A stretch of DNA of 62,286 bases. Origin: Pseudomonadota bacterium. GTDB taxonomy: Archaea > Thermoplasmatota > SW-10-69-26 > JACQPN01 > JAJPHT01. Each line of letters begins with the position of its first letter. Position 1 is the first letter of the stretch. The DNA lies in assembly GCA_021325135.1 (NCBI GenBank), contig JAJPHT010000012.1:1-62286 (forward strand). Direction: 5' to 3'. The notes under the pieces were generated by a model. That model was not told where the DNA came from and ran no database searches. It saw nothing but the letters and a program-made list of their open reading frames with translations. Of the stretch, positions 22,497-31,576 are shown piece after piece. Both the position numbers and the translations under genes were made by a program.

Positions 22497-25178
22497 ATGC
22501 GGCCCTTTGCTATCTCGCGCGTCCTTCCCCTGGGGGCGATGGTGGTGGCGCTCCTCGCGCCCCCGGCCGCCTCCGCGGAGGGGTCGGGCGCGCCGATCGC
22601 GACGGACTCGCCCAGCATCGCCATGGAGGTGGGCACGGCCATCCAGGTGGGCTACGAGGTCCAGTCCACGGCCGCCGGATGCGTCGCCTCGCCCGCCGCG
22701 CCCACGCTCCTCGCCTTCAGCGCGCCCCCCGGCGTCGGCGTGGGCCCCACGCCCCTCGTCCTCGCGTCGTGCGACGCGTGGGTCTTCGCCACCGTGAGCG
22801 CCAGCGCGCCCGTCACGGGCACCATCGTCGTCACGGCCTCCGACGCGCTGGGCCACGCGTACAACGCCTTCGCGGCCGTCTCCTCCATCTTCGTCCACGC
22901 GCACGGCGACACGACGCCGCCCGTCGTGAGCGTCCCGCCGCAGTACGTCGCGGAGGCCACGAGCCCCTCGGGCGCGCGCGTCGCCATCGTCGCGACGGCC
23001 AGCGACCCCGACGACACCGTCGTGTCCACGAGCTGCGCGCCGCGCCTGCCCGTCTACCCCATCGGCGTGACACCCCTTGCGTGCAGCGCGAAGGACTCCA
23101 ACGGCAACGTCGGCGTCGCGTCCACGCAGGTCGTCGTCGTCGACACCACGCCCCCCTCCTTCGCCGCGCCCGGGGATGTCACGCTGGTCCCCGACGGCGC
23201 GCCCCTCGTGGGCTTCGCCGTGGCCGACGCGACGGACGTCGTGGACGTGACCGACCCGGTGCTTTGCTCGCCGGCCTCGGGCAGCGCGTTCCCCGCCGGG
23301 ACCACCACCGTCTCCTGCACGTCCACCGACGCGCACGGCAACGCCGCGACGAGGACGTTCCGCGTGACCATCGTCGACAAGGTGCCACCCAGCGCGACCT
23401 CCACGCCCTTGAGGGTCGAGGCGACGGGGCCCGCGGGAGCGCAGGTCCTGGCATATGACGGCCTCCTGGCGTTCGACTTCATCGACCCCGCGCCCACGGT
23501 CACATGCCTCCCGGCGGCGGGCGCCACGTTCCCGCTGGGCAGCACCACGGTCGCGTGCGTCGCGGCCGACCGCTCGGGGAACTCCGCCGCCGTCTCGTTC
23601 CCGGTGAGCGTGGTCGACACGACGCCGCCGACGCTCGCGCTCCCCGCCCCCGCGGCCGAGGCCACGGGCCCCTCAGGCGCCGCCGTCGCGTTCTCCGCGG
23701 GCGCGTCCGATCTCGTGGACGGGACCGACCCCGTCCTCTGCTCCCCCGCCAGCGGAAGCGTCTTCCCCGTGGGCCAGACCCTCGTCTCGTGCGCGTCCAC
23801 CGACGCCCACGGGAACGTGGCGAGGGGCGCGTTCCTCGTCACGGTGCGCGACTCCGCGTCTCCCGTCCTCTCGCTCCCGCCCGACGCCACCCGCGAGGCG
23901 ACCGGGCCCGCGGGCGCAGCGGTCGCGTACGACGCCAGCGCCTCCGACGCGGTCGACGGCGCGCTGCCCGTGCTCTGCTCCAGCCCTTCGGGCGCGACGT
24001 TCCCGCTGGGCAGCACCACCGTCGCGTGCAGCGCCGTGGACTCCCACGGCAACGTCGTCTCGGGGAGCTTCCGCGTGGCCGTCGTCGACACCACGCCGCC
24101 CGCGCTGACGCTGCCCGCCAACGCGAGCCTCGCCGCCGCGGGCCCGCGCCCCGTGGGCTACGCCGCCTCTGCGCTGGACCTGGTGGACGGCGCCGTGACG
24201 CCCGTCTGCTCGCCCGCGCCGGGCTCCACGTTCCCCATCGGCCGCACCCTCGTCGCGTGCACGGCGACCGACGCCCACGGCAACGCGGCATCGGGCAGCT
24301 TCGCCGTGGAGATGTCACAAGCGCTTCCGCCCCGGCTCGCGCTGCCGCCGGACCTCACGCTTGAGGCCGCGGGGCCGGCGGGCGCCCCCGCGACGTACCC
24401 GGCCAGCGCCACGGACCCGCAGGACGGCCCCCTTGCGCCCTCCTGCGCGCCCGCCTCGGGCGCGACGTTCCCGCTGGGCGCCACCACGGTCGTCTGCTCC
24501 GCGATGGACAGCTACGGCCTCTCCGCCAACGGATCGTTCACCGTCACGGTGCGCGACACGACGCCGCCGACGCTCGCGCTCCCCGCGCCCATGGCGGTCT
24601 CCACCGGCGGAGCCTCCGCGAACGTCACGTTCAGCGCCGGCGCCAGCGACCTCGTCGACGGCGCGGACCCCGTCTCGTGCGCGCCCGCCAGCGGGTCCAG
24701 CTTCCTGCTGGGCGCCACCACCGTCTCCTGCTCGTCCCACGACGCGCACGGCAACGCGGCGAGCGCCGCCTTCACCGTGACCGTGACGAGGCTGGCGCCC
24801 GAGTGCGACGCGACCCTCTTCCGGCCCCCCATCGACACGCCGGGCCACGACAAGGACGGGATCAACTCGTTCAAGGCCGGCAGCACCGTCCCCGTGAAGC
24901 TCCAGGTGGACTGCCACGGGCGGGCCCCGCCCCGCGCGCCGACGCTCTTCTACGGCGGGCTCCTGCCCGACGGCAGCGTCGCGTGGGAGAAGGCCGCGCG
25001 GTCCACGAGCGGCGCGGTGGGGGACAACGCCTTCCGGCCCGCCGGCATCCAGTGGCTCTTCAACTGGGACACGTCGGGGCTCGCGGCCGACGCGTACCGG
25101 CTCCGGGTGGACGTGGGCGACGGCGCGCTCCACGCGCTGCCCCTCCAGCTCACCGGCGCCAAGGCCCGAAGCTCTTGA
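22497..25178 (+). CDS. Secreted HYR-repeat surface protein
   Basis: The 893-residue protein has a signal peptide, an N-terminal beta domain, and about eight HYR-type repeats of around 80 residues, most starting DTTPP and containing C-P-SG--FP-G-T-V-C and DAHGN. A C-terminal domain has the STVPVKLQ motif seen after such repeats. Two cysteines per repeat probably form a disulfide. HYR modules are Ig-like adhesion domains. No membrane anchor is visible, so attachment may be through the divergent pilin-like adhesin; that partnership is inferred from shared upstream DNA. Confidence 0.75.
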   Translation: MRPFAISRVLPLGAMVVALLAPPAASAEGSGAPIATDSPSIAMEVGTAIQVGYEVQSTAAGCVASPAAPTLLAFSAPPGVGVGPTPLVLASCDAWVFATVSASAPVTGTIVVTASDALGHAYNAFAAVSSIFVHAHGDTTPPVVSVPPQYVAEATSPSGARVAIVATASDPDDTVVSTSCAPRLPVYPIGVTPLACSAKDSNGNVGVASTQVVVVDTTPPSFAAPGDVTLVPDGAPLVGFAVADATDVVDVTDPVLCSPASGSAFPAGTTTVSCTSTDAHGNAATRTFRVTIVDKVPPSATSTPLRVEATGPAGAQVLAYDGLLAFDFIDPAPTVTCLPAAGATFPLGSTTVACVAADRSGNSAAVSFPVSVVDTTPPTLALPAPAAEATGPSGAAVAFSAGASDLVDGTDPVLCSPASGSVFPVGQTLVSCASTDAHGNVARGAFLVTVRDSASPVLSLPPDATREATGPAGAAVAYDASASDAVDGALPVLCSSPSGATFPLGSTTVACSAVDSHGNVVSGSFRVAVVDTTPPALTLPANASLAAAGPRPVGYAASALDLVDGAVTPVCSPAPGSTFPIGRTLVACTATDAHGNAASGSFAVEMSQALPPRLALPPDLTLEAAGPAGAPATYPASATDPQDGPLAPSCAPASGATFPLGATTVVCSAMDSYGLSANGSFTVTVRDTTPPTLALPAPMAVSTGGASANVTFSAGASDLVDGADPVSCAPASGSSFLLGATTVSCSSHDAHGNAASAAFTVTVTRLAPECDATLFRPPIDTPGHDKDGINSFKAGSTVPVKLQVDCHGRAPPRAPTLFYGGLLPDGSVAWEKAARSTSGAVGDNAFRPAGIQWLFNWDTSGLAADAYRLRVDVGDGALHALPLQLTGAKARSS

Positions 25179-25216
25179 ACTCGTGCCTCCCGGGTGGGTG
25201 GGCTCCTTCGCCAGGG

Positions 25217-25225
25217 TTATATAAT
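25217..25225 (+). promoter_or_regulatory. TATA box of the pilus-motor operon
   Basis: TTATATAAT is a strong archaeal TATA box, 54 nt before the GTG at 25279, leaving a leader of about 25-30 nt that ends in GAGGTGA, a Shine-Dalgarno-like match overlapping the start. Confidence 0.7.
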
Positions 25226-25278
25226 CCTAACCCGAGGAAAGAGCGAGATTCCGCCGGCGCCCCCTGCGCCGGTCCGAG

Positions 25279-27072
25279 GTGACCGTGAGCGCGTCGAAGA
25301 TCCCGGGCGGCTTCCGCAAGTCCGCCGCCAACGCCGTTCCCGCCCCCGCGGAGCCGCGGCTCCCCGCCGAGGAGGACGCCGCCATGGAGCGCGAGCTTTT
25401 CGGCGACGCCGCGTCCGTGGGCGTGCCGGTGGACGCGCTGGAGGAGATCCCCGAGCCCGGCAACGGCCAGGCCGCCCCGGGCGGCATCAAGGGGCTCTTC
25501 TCGCGCTTCCGCGGCGAGGACGCCTCCCAGCCGGCGGCGTTCACCGACGAGGACGTGACGCGCATCCCCGCGCCCGGCCCGCACGAGCGCGTCGTCGAGC
25601 TTCGCCCCATCCGCCCGCCCTACTCCTACGTGCGCATCCTCTACGACGAGCAGACCAACAGCCACCGCTATGAGGTCCACGAGCCGCAGATGACGGCCGA
25701 GGAGCAGGAGGCCTACGAGTTCGTCCGCGACGCGTTCCTGCGCACGTTGGACGTGGACATCGACGCGCTGGACCGCCGCGGAGCGCGCGCCTACCTCTCC
25801 GACCGCTTCGAGGCGCTCGCGCGCCGCCACAAGGTCAAGCTCTCCGCGCTCTCCCGCGCCCGCATCGCGTACTACCTGGAGCGCGACTTCCTGGGCTTCG
25901 GCCGCCTGGACGTCGCGATGCAGGACCCCAACATCGAGGACATCTCCTGCGATGGCGCGAACCTGCCCGTCTTCATCTTCCACCGCCGCTTCGAGAGCAT
26001 CCGCACCAACATGCAGTTCCCCAACGACGACGCCCTCGACGCGTTCGTCATGCAGCTCGTCCAGCGCAGCGGCAAGCACATCAGCGTGGCCGAGCCCCTG
26101 GTGGACGCGACGCTCCCCGACGGGAGCCGCCTCCAGGCGTCCCTCTCCCGCGAGGTGACGACGCGCGGCAGCACGTTCACCATCCGGCGCTTCCGCAGCG
26201 ACCCGCTCACCCCCACGGACCTCCTCATCTTCGAGACCATGAGCCCCGAGATGATGGCGTACTTCTGGCTCGCCGTGGAGCACGGCAGCAGCGCCATCGT
26301 CTGCGGCGGCACGGCGTCGGGCAAGACCACGACGCTGAACGCGCTCTCGCTCTTCATCCCCGCGCAGAAGAAGATCGTCAGCATCGAGGACACGCGCGAG
26401 CTGAACCTCGTCCACGAGAACTGGATCCCCGGCGTCACGCGCGCGGGCGGCGGCTCGGAGGGCGGCGGCAAGCGCGCCGGCGAGGTCGACATGTTCGACC
26501 TGCTCAAGGCCTCGCTGCGCCAGCGCCCCGAGTACATCCTGCTTGGCGAGGTGCGCGGCCCCGAGGCCTACGTGCTCTTCCAGGCCATGGCCACGGGCCA
26601 CACCGTGTTCTCCACCATGCACGCCGACAGCGTGCAGAGCGCGGTCCACCGCCTGGAGTCCAAGCCCATCGAGATCCCGCGCAACATGCTCGCCTCCCTG
26701 GACATCATCGGCATCCAGGCCGACATGCGCCTGCCCGCGGGCCGCGTGCGCAAGATGCGCGAGGTCGTCGAGCTCACCGGCAGCGACCCGCGCACGGGCG
26801 AGCTGCTCACCAACCGCGCGTTCTACTGGGACGGCAACGAGGGGCGCTTCCGCTACTCGGGCGCGTCCTTCGTGCTCGGCGAGGTCGCCGAGGAGCGGCA
26901 CCTCTCCGAGAAGGACCTGCGCGCAGAGTTCGAGCGCCGCGTCCGCATCCTGCTGCTCATGAAGGAGAAGAGGCTGCGCGACATCTCCACGGTCTCGCGC
27001 ATCATCGCCGGCTACGCCATCGACCCGGCGCGCATGCTGCGCGAGCTGGAGGAAGCGCCCGTTGCCCCGTGA
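25279..27072 (+). CDS. Type IV pilus/archaellum-type secretion ATPase
   Basis: The 597-residue GspE/TadA-superfamily ATPase has a variable N-terminus (1-100), an N-domain (about 110-300) and a RecA-like motor with Walker A GGTASGKT at 343-350, Walker B ILLGEVRG near 420-427 and a His box GHTVFSTMHAD. It drives assembly of pilin-like filaments. An acidic/Gly-rich loop GGGSEGGGKRAG follows the Asp box. It heads an operon with two membrane platform genes, so the three form a compact assembly machine. The lack of other archaellum genes favours an adhesive pilus rather than a motor. Confidence 0.9.
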   Translation: MTVSASKIPGGFRKSAANAVPAPAEPRLPAEEDAAMERELFGDAASVGVPVDALEEIPEPGNGQAAPGGIKGLFSRFRGEDASQPAAFTDEDVTRIPAPGPHERVVELRPIRPPYSYVRILYDEQTNSHRYEVHEPQMTAEEQEAYEFVRDAFLRTLDVDIDALDRRGARAYLSDRFEALARRHKVKLSALSRARIAYYLERDFLGFGRLDVAMQDPNIEDISCDGANLPVFIFHRRFESIRTNMQFPNDDALDAFVMQLVQRSGKHISVAEPLVDATLPDGSRLQASLSREVTTRGSTFTIRRFRSDPLTPTDLLIFETMSPEMMAYFWLAVEHGSSAIVCGGTASGKTTTLNALSLFIPAQKKIVSIEDTRELNLVHENWIPGVTRAGGGSEGGGKRAGEVDMFDLLKASLRQRPEYILLGEVRGPEAYVLFQAMATGHTVFSTMHADSVQSAVHRLESKPIEIPRNMLASLDIIGIQADMRLPAGRVRKMREVVELTGSDPRTGELLTNRAFYWDGNEGRFRYSGASFVLGEVAEERHLSEKDLRAEFERRVRILLLMKEKRLRDISTVSRIIAGYAIDPARMLRELEEAPVAP

Positions 27073-27964
27073 GCGCGAATCCTTCGGCGAGGCGTTCGTC
27101 CGCGTGGCCGTCTCCACCTTCGGCGCCCCCGCGCGCCGCGCCGCCGCGAGGCAGGACAAGCTCCGCTTCGCGCTGGAGCAGGCGCAGATCTCCATGCTGC
27201 CCGAGGCCTACGTCGCGCTGACGTGGCTCGCGACGGTGGTCGTCCTGGGCCTGGGCTGCGTCCTCGTCCTGGCCATCTTCGCCCTGGGCGCCGCCTCGGG
27301 GAGCCCGCCCACCGCGGCCGTCTCCGCCGTCATGGCGGTGGCGCCCGTCATGTTCGCGGGCATCACCTACGTCGCGCTCCAGGTCTACCCCGACTACCAC
27401 GCGGGGGAGCGGCGCCGCCAGATCGACCGCGACCTCCCCTACGCCGTGAACTTCATCGCCGCCATGAGCAGCGCGGGCGTCGTGCCCACCGTGCTCCTGC
27501 GCGACCTCGCCCGCGAGACGACCTACGGCGAGGTGAGCAAGGAGATCCAGTGGATGATCCGCGACGTGGACCTCCTGGGCATCGACCTCGTCAGCGCCAT
27601 CACGCGCGCCATCGCGCGCTCGCCCAGCCTCCGCTTCCAGGAGTTCATGCAGGGCGCCAAGACCACGATCCTCTCGGGCGGCGACCTCAAGGTCTACTTC
27701 TCCAGCAAGGCCGAGCAGTACATGGCCGAGAACCGCCGCGTGCAGCGCGAGTTCCTCGAAGGCCTCGGGGTCCTCGCGGAGTCCTACGTGACCGTCGTCA
27801 TCGCGGGCCCCCTCTTCATGCTCGTCATGCTCTCCATCATGCTCGTCGTGGGGCGCTCCACGGGCTCCTCGCAGACGTTCCTCTTCCTGCTGATCTTCCT
27901 GCTGCTCCCCATGACGCACGGCGTCTTCTCGTGGGTGCTGAAGAACATGGCCCCGGAGTCGTGA
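27062..27964 (+). CDS. Pilus platform membrane protein 1 (T2SF/TadC type)
   Basis: The TTG start overlaps the ATPase stop. The 300 residues have two membrane helices near 45-100, a cytoplasmic four-helix T2SF domain (about 110-220), and two more helices at 235-295, the usual TadB/TadC or half-FlaJ layout. It anchors the ATPase in the membrane and couples it to pilin extraction. The start codon is not certain because of the overlap, but no other start gives the full first helix. Confidence 0.8.
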   Translation: MPRERESFGEAFVRVAVSTFGAPARRAAARQDKLRFALEQAQISMLPEAYVALTWLATVVVLGLGCVLVLAIFALGAASGSPPTAAVSAVMAVAPVMFAGITYVALQVYPDYHAGERRRQIDRDLPYAVNFIAAMSSAGVVPTVLLRDLARETTYGEVSKEIQWMIRDVDLLGIDLVSAITRAIARSPSLRFQEFMQGAKTTILSGGDLKVYFSSKAEQYMAENRRVQREFLEGLGVLAESYVTVVIAGPLFMLVMLSIMLVVGRSTGSSQTFLFLLIFLLLPMTHGVFSWVLKNMAPES

Positions 27965-27968
27965 GCGC

Positions 27969-29183
27969 GTGACGAGCCCCCCCAGCATGGCGGACCCCGA
28001 CGACGAGCGCCAGCTTCACTCGGTGCCGCTGCCGCCCATGGTGCGCGACGCCGTGGAGCGCGAGCAGCAGCCCTCGCTCCCCACGGGCTCCGCGCGCATG
28101 GTCTACCTCTTTCTGGGGCTCATCCCGACGCTCCTCGTCGCCATCGTCGTCCTGGTGCGCGCGGGCGTCCTCACCAACGCCAGCAAGGGCGCGCACACGC
28201 CCTGGGACCTCTCCATCCTCTTCCTGGGCGCGGCCGCCACCATGGCGATGGCCGCCCTCGTCGCCTCGCGCACGCCCCTCCTCTACGCCCGCGCCCGCGG
28301 CCCCGGCATGGACAACAAGGCCGCCATGGCGGAGCTGGTGACGCTCCTCGTCACGATCCCCATCGCGTTCGTCGTCGCGGGGCTCTCCATCGCCGTCTGG
28401 AGCGGCGCGCTGGACGGCTTCGGCCTCTTCGCCGGCCGCCCCATGGCGCCCCCGCTCCTCGCGGGAGTGGCCATCCTCGTCGCGTGCGCGCCCACGGCCT
28501 ACTTCGCCTTCCTGCGCGACCGGAAGATCCACCAGATGGAGGAGCGCTTCCCCGACTTCCTGCGCGACCTCAACGAGAGCCACAACGCCGGCATGACCAT
28601 GGCGCAGGCCATCCGCGTCGCGTCGCGCGGAGACTACGGCAAGCTCAACGACGAGGTGCGGCGCATGGCGCACCAGGTGTCGTGGGGCACGCCCTTCCAG
28701 GACGCGCTCACCATGTTCTCGCAGCGCGTCGGGACGCCCCTCGTCACGCGCTCCGTCGCCCTCATGATCAAGGCCACGCAGGCGGGCGGCAACGTCAAGG
28801 ACGTCCTCTTCGCGGCGGCGCGCGACGCGCGCGAGATCAAGGCCGTCGAGGCCGAGCGCCGCGCCTCCATGCTCCTCTACGTCATCGTCGTGTACGTCGC
28901 CTTCGGCGTCTTCCTCGCCGTGACCGCCGCGCTCCAGGGGCTCCTCATCCCCAGCGTGCTGGGCTCCACGCAGTCCATCGGGAGCAACCTGGGCAACGGC
29001 CTCATCGTGAGCCACGGCATGACGCTCACCGACTTCCGCTACGTCTACTTCGGCGTCGGCCTCGTGCAGGCCATCGGCAGCGGCATGGTCGCGGGCGTCA
29101 TGAGCGAGGGCAACCTCCAGGCGGGGCTCAAGCACGCCTCCATCCTGGTGCTCCTCGCCATCGTGGGGCTCGGCTTCCTCTGA
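27969..29183 (+). CDS. Pilus platform membrane protein 2 (T2SF/TadC type)
   Basis: A 404-residue protein from a GTG five nt after the previous stop. A 45-residue cytoplasmic lead is followed by about four membrane helices, a T2SF domain (about 185-290; FPDFLRDLNESHNAGMTMAQ) and three further helices. Two different platform proteins next to one ATPase are typical of archaeal and Tad-like pili, which may assemble a heteromeric base. It ends the operon; a 57-bp gap separates it from a convergent KaiC-like gene. Confidence 0.8.
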   Translation: MTSPPSMADPDDERQLHSVPLPPMVRDAVEREQQPSLPTGSARMVYLFLGLIPTLLVAIVVLVRAGVLTNASKGAHTPWDLSILFLGAAATMAMAALVASRTPLLYARARGPGMDNKAAMAELVTLLVTIPIAFVVAGLSIAVWSGALDGFGLFAGRPMAPPLLAGVAILVACAPTAYFAFLRDRKIHQMEERFPDFLRDLNESHNAGMTMAQAIRVASRGDYGKLNDEVRRMAHQVSWGTPFQDALTMFSQRVGTPLVTRSVALMIKATQAGGNVKDVLFAAARDAREIKAVEAERRASMLLYVIVVYVAFGVFLAVTAALQGLLIPSVLGSTQSIGSNLGNGLIVSHGMTLTDFRYVYFGVGLVQAIGSGMVAGVMSEGNLQAGLKHASILVLLAIVGLGFL

Positions 29184-29240
29184 GGCCCATCCTTCGGTGG
29201 CGGGCCCAACGAAGCGTTCTCTGGCCCTTCACCAGGGGGC

Positions 29241-30026
29241 CTACCGGATGCGGCCCGCCGAGAAGGAGCCCACCACGTCGAAGGAGCGCTCGCCGAAGCG
29301 GTACTCCACCCAGCCGCGGTTCTCGGTGACGCCGATGCCGGTCACCTGGAGGAAGTTGGCGGGGCCGTCGGGGCGCACCTCGATCACGCCGTCGGAGAGG
29401 TGCTTGATGGTCTGCACCTCGGGGTCGCTGTGCATGCCCTGGTCCAGGAGCATCATGGTGGTGGCGCCCGCGCGCTTGGCCTTGCCCACGAGGACCTGGA
29501 GGAAGCGGAACGTCGTCTGCGCGTTGGTGTACGTGATGGTCGTGGAGACGCTGTCGTACACCATGCGGTGCGTGGGGTGGTCGCCGATGAGGCGCCGCTG
29601 CGCGTTGTTGACCGCCAGCGAGACGGCGTTGAGGTTCACGGGGCCGTCCACGTACTCGGCCTGCGCGAAGTCGTCCTCCGCGCCGATGCTCTTGCTGTAC
29701 GTGTCGACGAACTGGATGAGCCCCTCGCGCTCGTACTCGGGGTAGGCGGGGTCAAGCTGCGCGAGCTGCTGGCGCGCGTCGCTGGTGGCCGTGCTCGTGA
29801 GCACGAGGATGCCGGGGACGCCCTGGCGCAGGCCGTGGAGGAGGAAGAGGCGCGTGAGCAGCTCCTTGCCCAGGAAGGGGGGGCCGTAGACGAGCGTCAC
29901 GCTCGCGGCGGGCAGGCCCCCTTCCAGCAGGTCGTCCAGGCGCCGCACGCCGATCTCGACGCGCGGGGGAGGGGCGCCGCCGGTCGCGGTCGCGGTGGGG
30001 CGGTCGCCCGCGCGGCCGCCGGACAT
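29241..30026 (-). CDS. KaiC/FlaH-like RecA-fold protein with altered P-loop
   Basis: The 261 residues match the archaeal KaiC-like family, with the LDDLLEGGLP lead and a RecA core. The P-loop reads GPPFLGKE (48-55), where the last Ser/Thr of GxxxxGK[ST] is Glu; this may abolish or change nucleotide hydrolysis. FlaH, a relative, binds ATP at the archaellum base without strong turnover. It ends a four-gene operon with a GTPase fusion, a roadblock protein and a V4R-like protein, and converges on the pilus operon, supporting a signalling role at that machine. Confidence 0.7.
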   Translation of the reverse strand: MSGGRAGDRPTATATGGAPPPRVEIGVRRLDDLLEGGLPAASVTLVYGPPFLGKELLTRLFLLHGLRQGVPGILVLTSTATSDARQQLAQLDPAYPEYEREGLIQFVDTYSKSIGAEDDFAQAEYVDGPVNLNAVSLAVNNAQRRLIGDHPTHRMVYDSVSTTITYTNAQTTFRFLQVLVGKAKRAGATTMMLLDQGMHSDPEVQTIKHLSDGVIEVRPDGPANFLQVTGIGVTENRGWVEYRFGERSFDVVGSFSAGRIR

Positions 30027-31204
30027 CACGCGGACACCCCCGCGGCGAGGATGAGGTCGACGAGCTCCTTGAGCACGCGGCGGCCGCTCTCTCGGTCCTG
30101 GCCCGAGCAGGGCACGATGCGCACGCCCCGGGGGACGGGGATCATGCGGGCGATCTCCTCGGGCGGGAGCGCGCCGGGGAGGTCCTGCTTGTTGGCGGCG
30201 ATGACGCCGGGAAGCCCCTGGCGCCACGTGAGGTTCATCATCTCCGCGGCGCGCGCGAAGGAGTCGGGCTTGGTGCTGTCGATGACGACGATGACGCCCA
30301 GCGCCTGCCCCGCGACGATGCGCAGGATGGGGTCGAAGCGCGCCTGGCCGGGAGTGCCGAAGACGTCGGCCGTGAGGCCGTCCAGGGTGACGCGGCCGTG
30401 GTCCAGCGCGACGGTCGTGCCAAGCTGGTCGACGGAGACGGCGGTGTCGCTGATGGCGTGCACGAAGCTCGACTTCCCGGCGTTGTACGGACCCGTGACG
30501 ACGATCTTCGGGATGAAGACGTGGACGCCGCCGGGCTTCAGCGAGCGGTAGAGGCGCGGCTTCGTGTCGACCTCGACGCGCCATCGCGCGCGCTCGACGC
30601 GGAAGTACTGCGAGATGGTGATGCGGTCCTCGACGCCCTTGAGCTGGACGACGCCGTCGAAGTCCTCCAGCATGCGCTCCACCGACGAGGGGTAGGGCCA
30701 GCGCGTGAAGAGCGACTCGGACCAGCGGAACTTCGCCATGGCGGACTGGAGGCGCGGCCAGGCGGCCTCGAACCGCTCGGCGCCCGCCTGGTCGACGAGG
30801 GTGGAGAGCGCGTCCACGACGAGCATGGCGTCGGGCGCCTCGCGCGCGGCGGCCTCCAGCACGCGCGCGAAGTCCAGGGGGTTCGACGGGTTCTGGACGA
30901 CGTGCTTCGCGTTGCTGGGCTGCGCCATGTGCGCGCTGAAGGCGTCCAGGAAGGCGAGGCGCTCCTTGTGGCCGTCCGCGTCGAGGCCCAGCGCCGCCAT
31001 GGCGTGGAGCACCGCCTCGGGCGCGCGGTTCGTGACCGCGTACACGACGCGCCCGCCTGCGGCGAGGTGCGCGTGCGCGCCCTGGTAGAGGAACGCCTCG
31101 GCCTCGACGCCGGGGTCGTTCACGAAGAGGAGGCTCGTGTGCTCGGGCATGGGGCAGATGAGCCGCTCCAGCTGCGGGACCCCCACCGCCTCCACCTGGG
31201 ACAA
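30026..31204 (-). CDS. Fusion of degenerate RecA-like domain and small Ras-like GTPase
   Basis: Residues 1-220 look like a KaiC-type fold without a P-loop (VNDPGVEAEAF at that place) but with a LVVDALSTLV strand. Residues 232-390 form a GTPase: G1 GPYNAGKS at 238-245, a GTT switch at 262-264, FGTPGQ at 282-287 in place of DxxGQ, NKQD at 338-341. FGTPGQ GTPases pair with roadblock proteins, as in MglA/MglB and Streptomyces conservons, and a roadblock gene is directly upstream. The fusion would tie a GTPase switch to KaiC-like proteins. Overlaps the next gene by one base. Confidence 0.8.
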   Translation of the reverse strand: MSQVEAVGVPQLERLICPMPEHTSLLFVNDPGVEAEAFLYQGAHAHLAAGGRVVYAVTNRAPEAVLHAMAALGLDADGHKERLAFLDAFSAHMAQPSNAKHVVQNPSNPLDFARVLEAAAREAPDAMLVVDALSTLVDQAGAERFEAAWPRLQSAMAKFRWSESLFTRWPYPSSVERMLEDFDGVVQLKGVEDRITISQYFRVERARWRVEVDTKPRLYRSLKPGGVHVFIPKIVVTGPYNAGKSSFVHAISDTAVSVDQLGTTVALDHGRVTLDGLTADVFGTPGQARFDPILRIVAGQALGVIVVIDSTKPDSFARAAEMMNLTWRQGLPGVIAANKQDLPGALPPEEIARMIPVPRGVRIVPCSGQDRESGRRVLKELVDLILAAGVSA

Positions 31205-31576
31205 TCAACCACCCGCGAGGACCTTGCCCACTCCCTTGGCCGCCTCCTCGACGCGCGCGATCACCGCGGGGAGCGCGGCGTCCGTGCGCGCGGAGGCGAC
31301 GAGGAGCATCTCCCGCGTCGCGCCCACGACGACGATGAGCACCTTCTCGGTGGAGGCGACGATGCTGCGCGTGGCGCCGCCGTCAAGCTCGCGCAGCGCG
31401 ATCTCGGCTGCTCCCATGACGGTGGCGCTCATGGCGCTGAAGGTTTCCCTTGAGAGCTCCGTGCGGCCCGCGCTGCGCACGCAGAGGCCGTCCCTGGAGA
31501 CGAGGGCCGCGCCCAGGAAGCCTTCGCCCCGGGTCAGCTCCGCCAGCAGCGCGTCGACGCGCGTCGCGTGGTCCAT
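31205..31576 (-). CDS. Roadblock/LC7 domain protein
   Basis: A 123-residue single domain with the expected GFLGAALVSRDGLCVRSAG start and the central helix-strand pattern of roadblock/LC7 proteins. These dimerise and regulate small GTPases of the MglA kind. The gene sits directly before the GTPase fusion with no gap, so the pair probably forms a GTPase and its partner. The ATG overlaps the upstream stop (ATGA). Confidence 0.85.
   Translation of the reverse strand: MDHATRVDALLAELTRGEGFLGAALVSRDGLCVRSAGRTELSRETFSAMSATVMGAAEIALRELDGGATRSIVASTEKVLIVVVGATREMLLVASARTDAALPAVIARVEEAAKGVGKVLAGG

Noticed and set aside
25279..29183. Archaellum (motility) operon
   Set aside because: Only the ATPase and platform proteins match; archaellins and the stator-type fla genes are absent, so an adhesive pilus is more likely.
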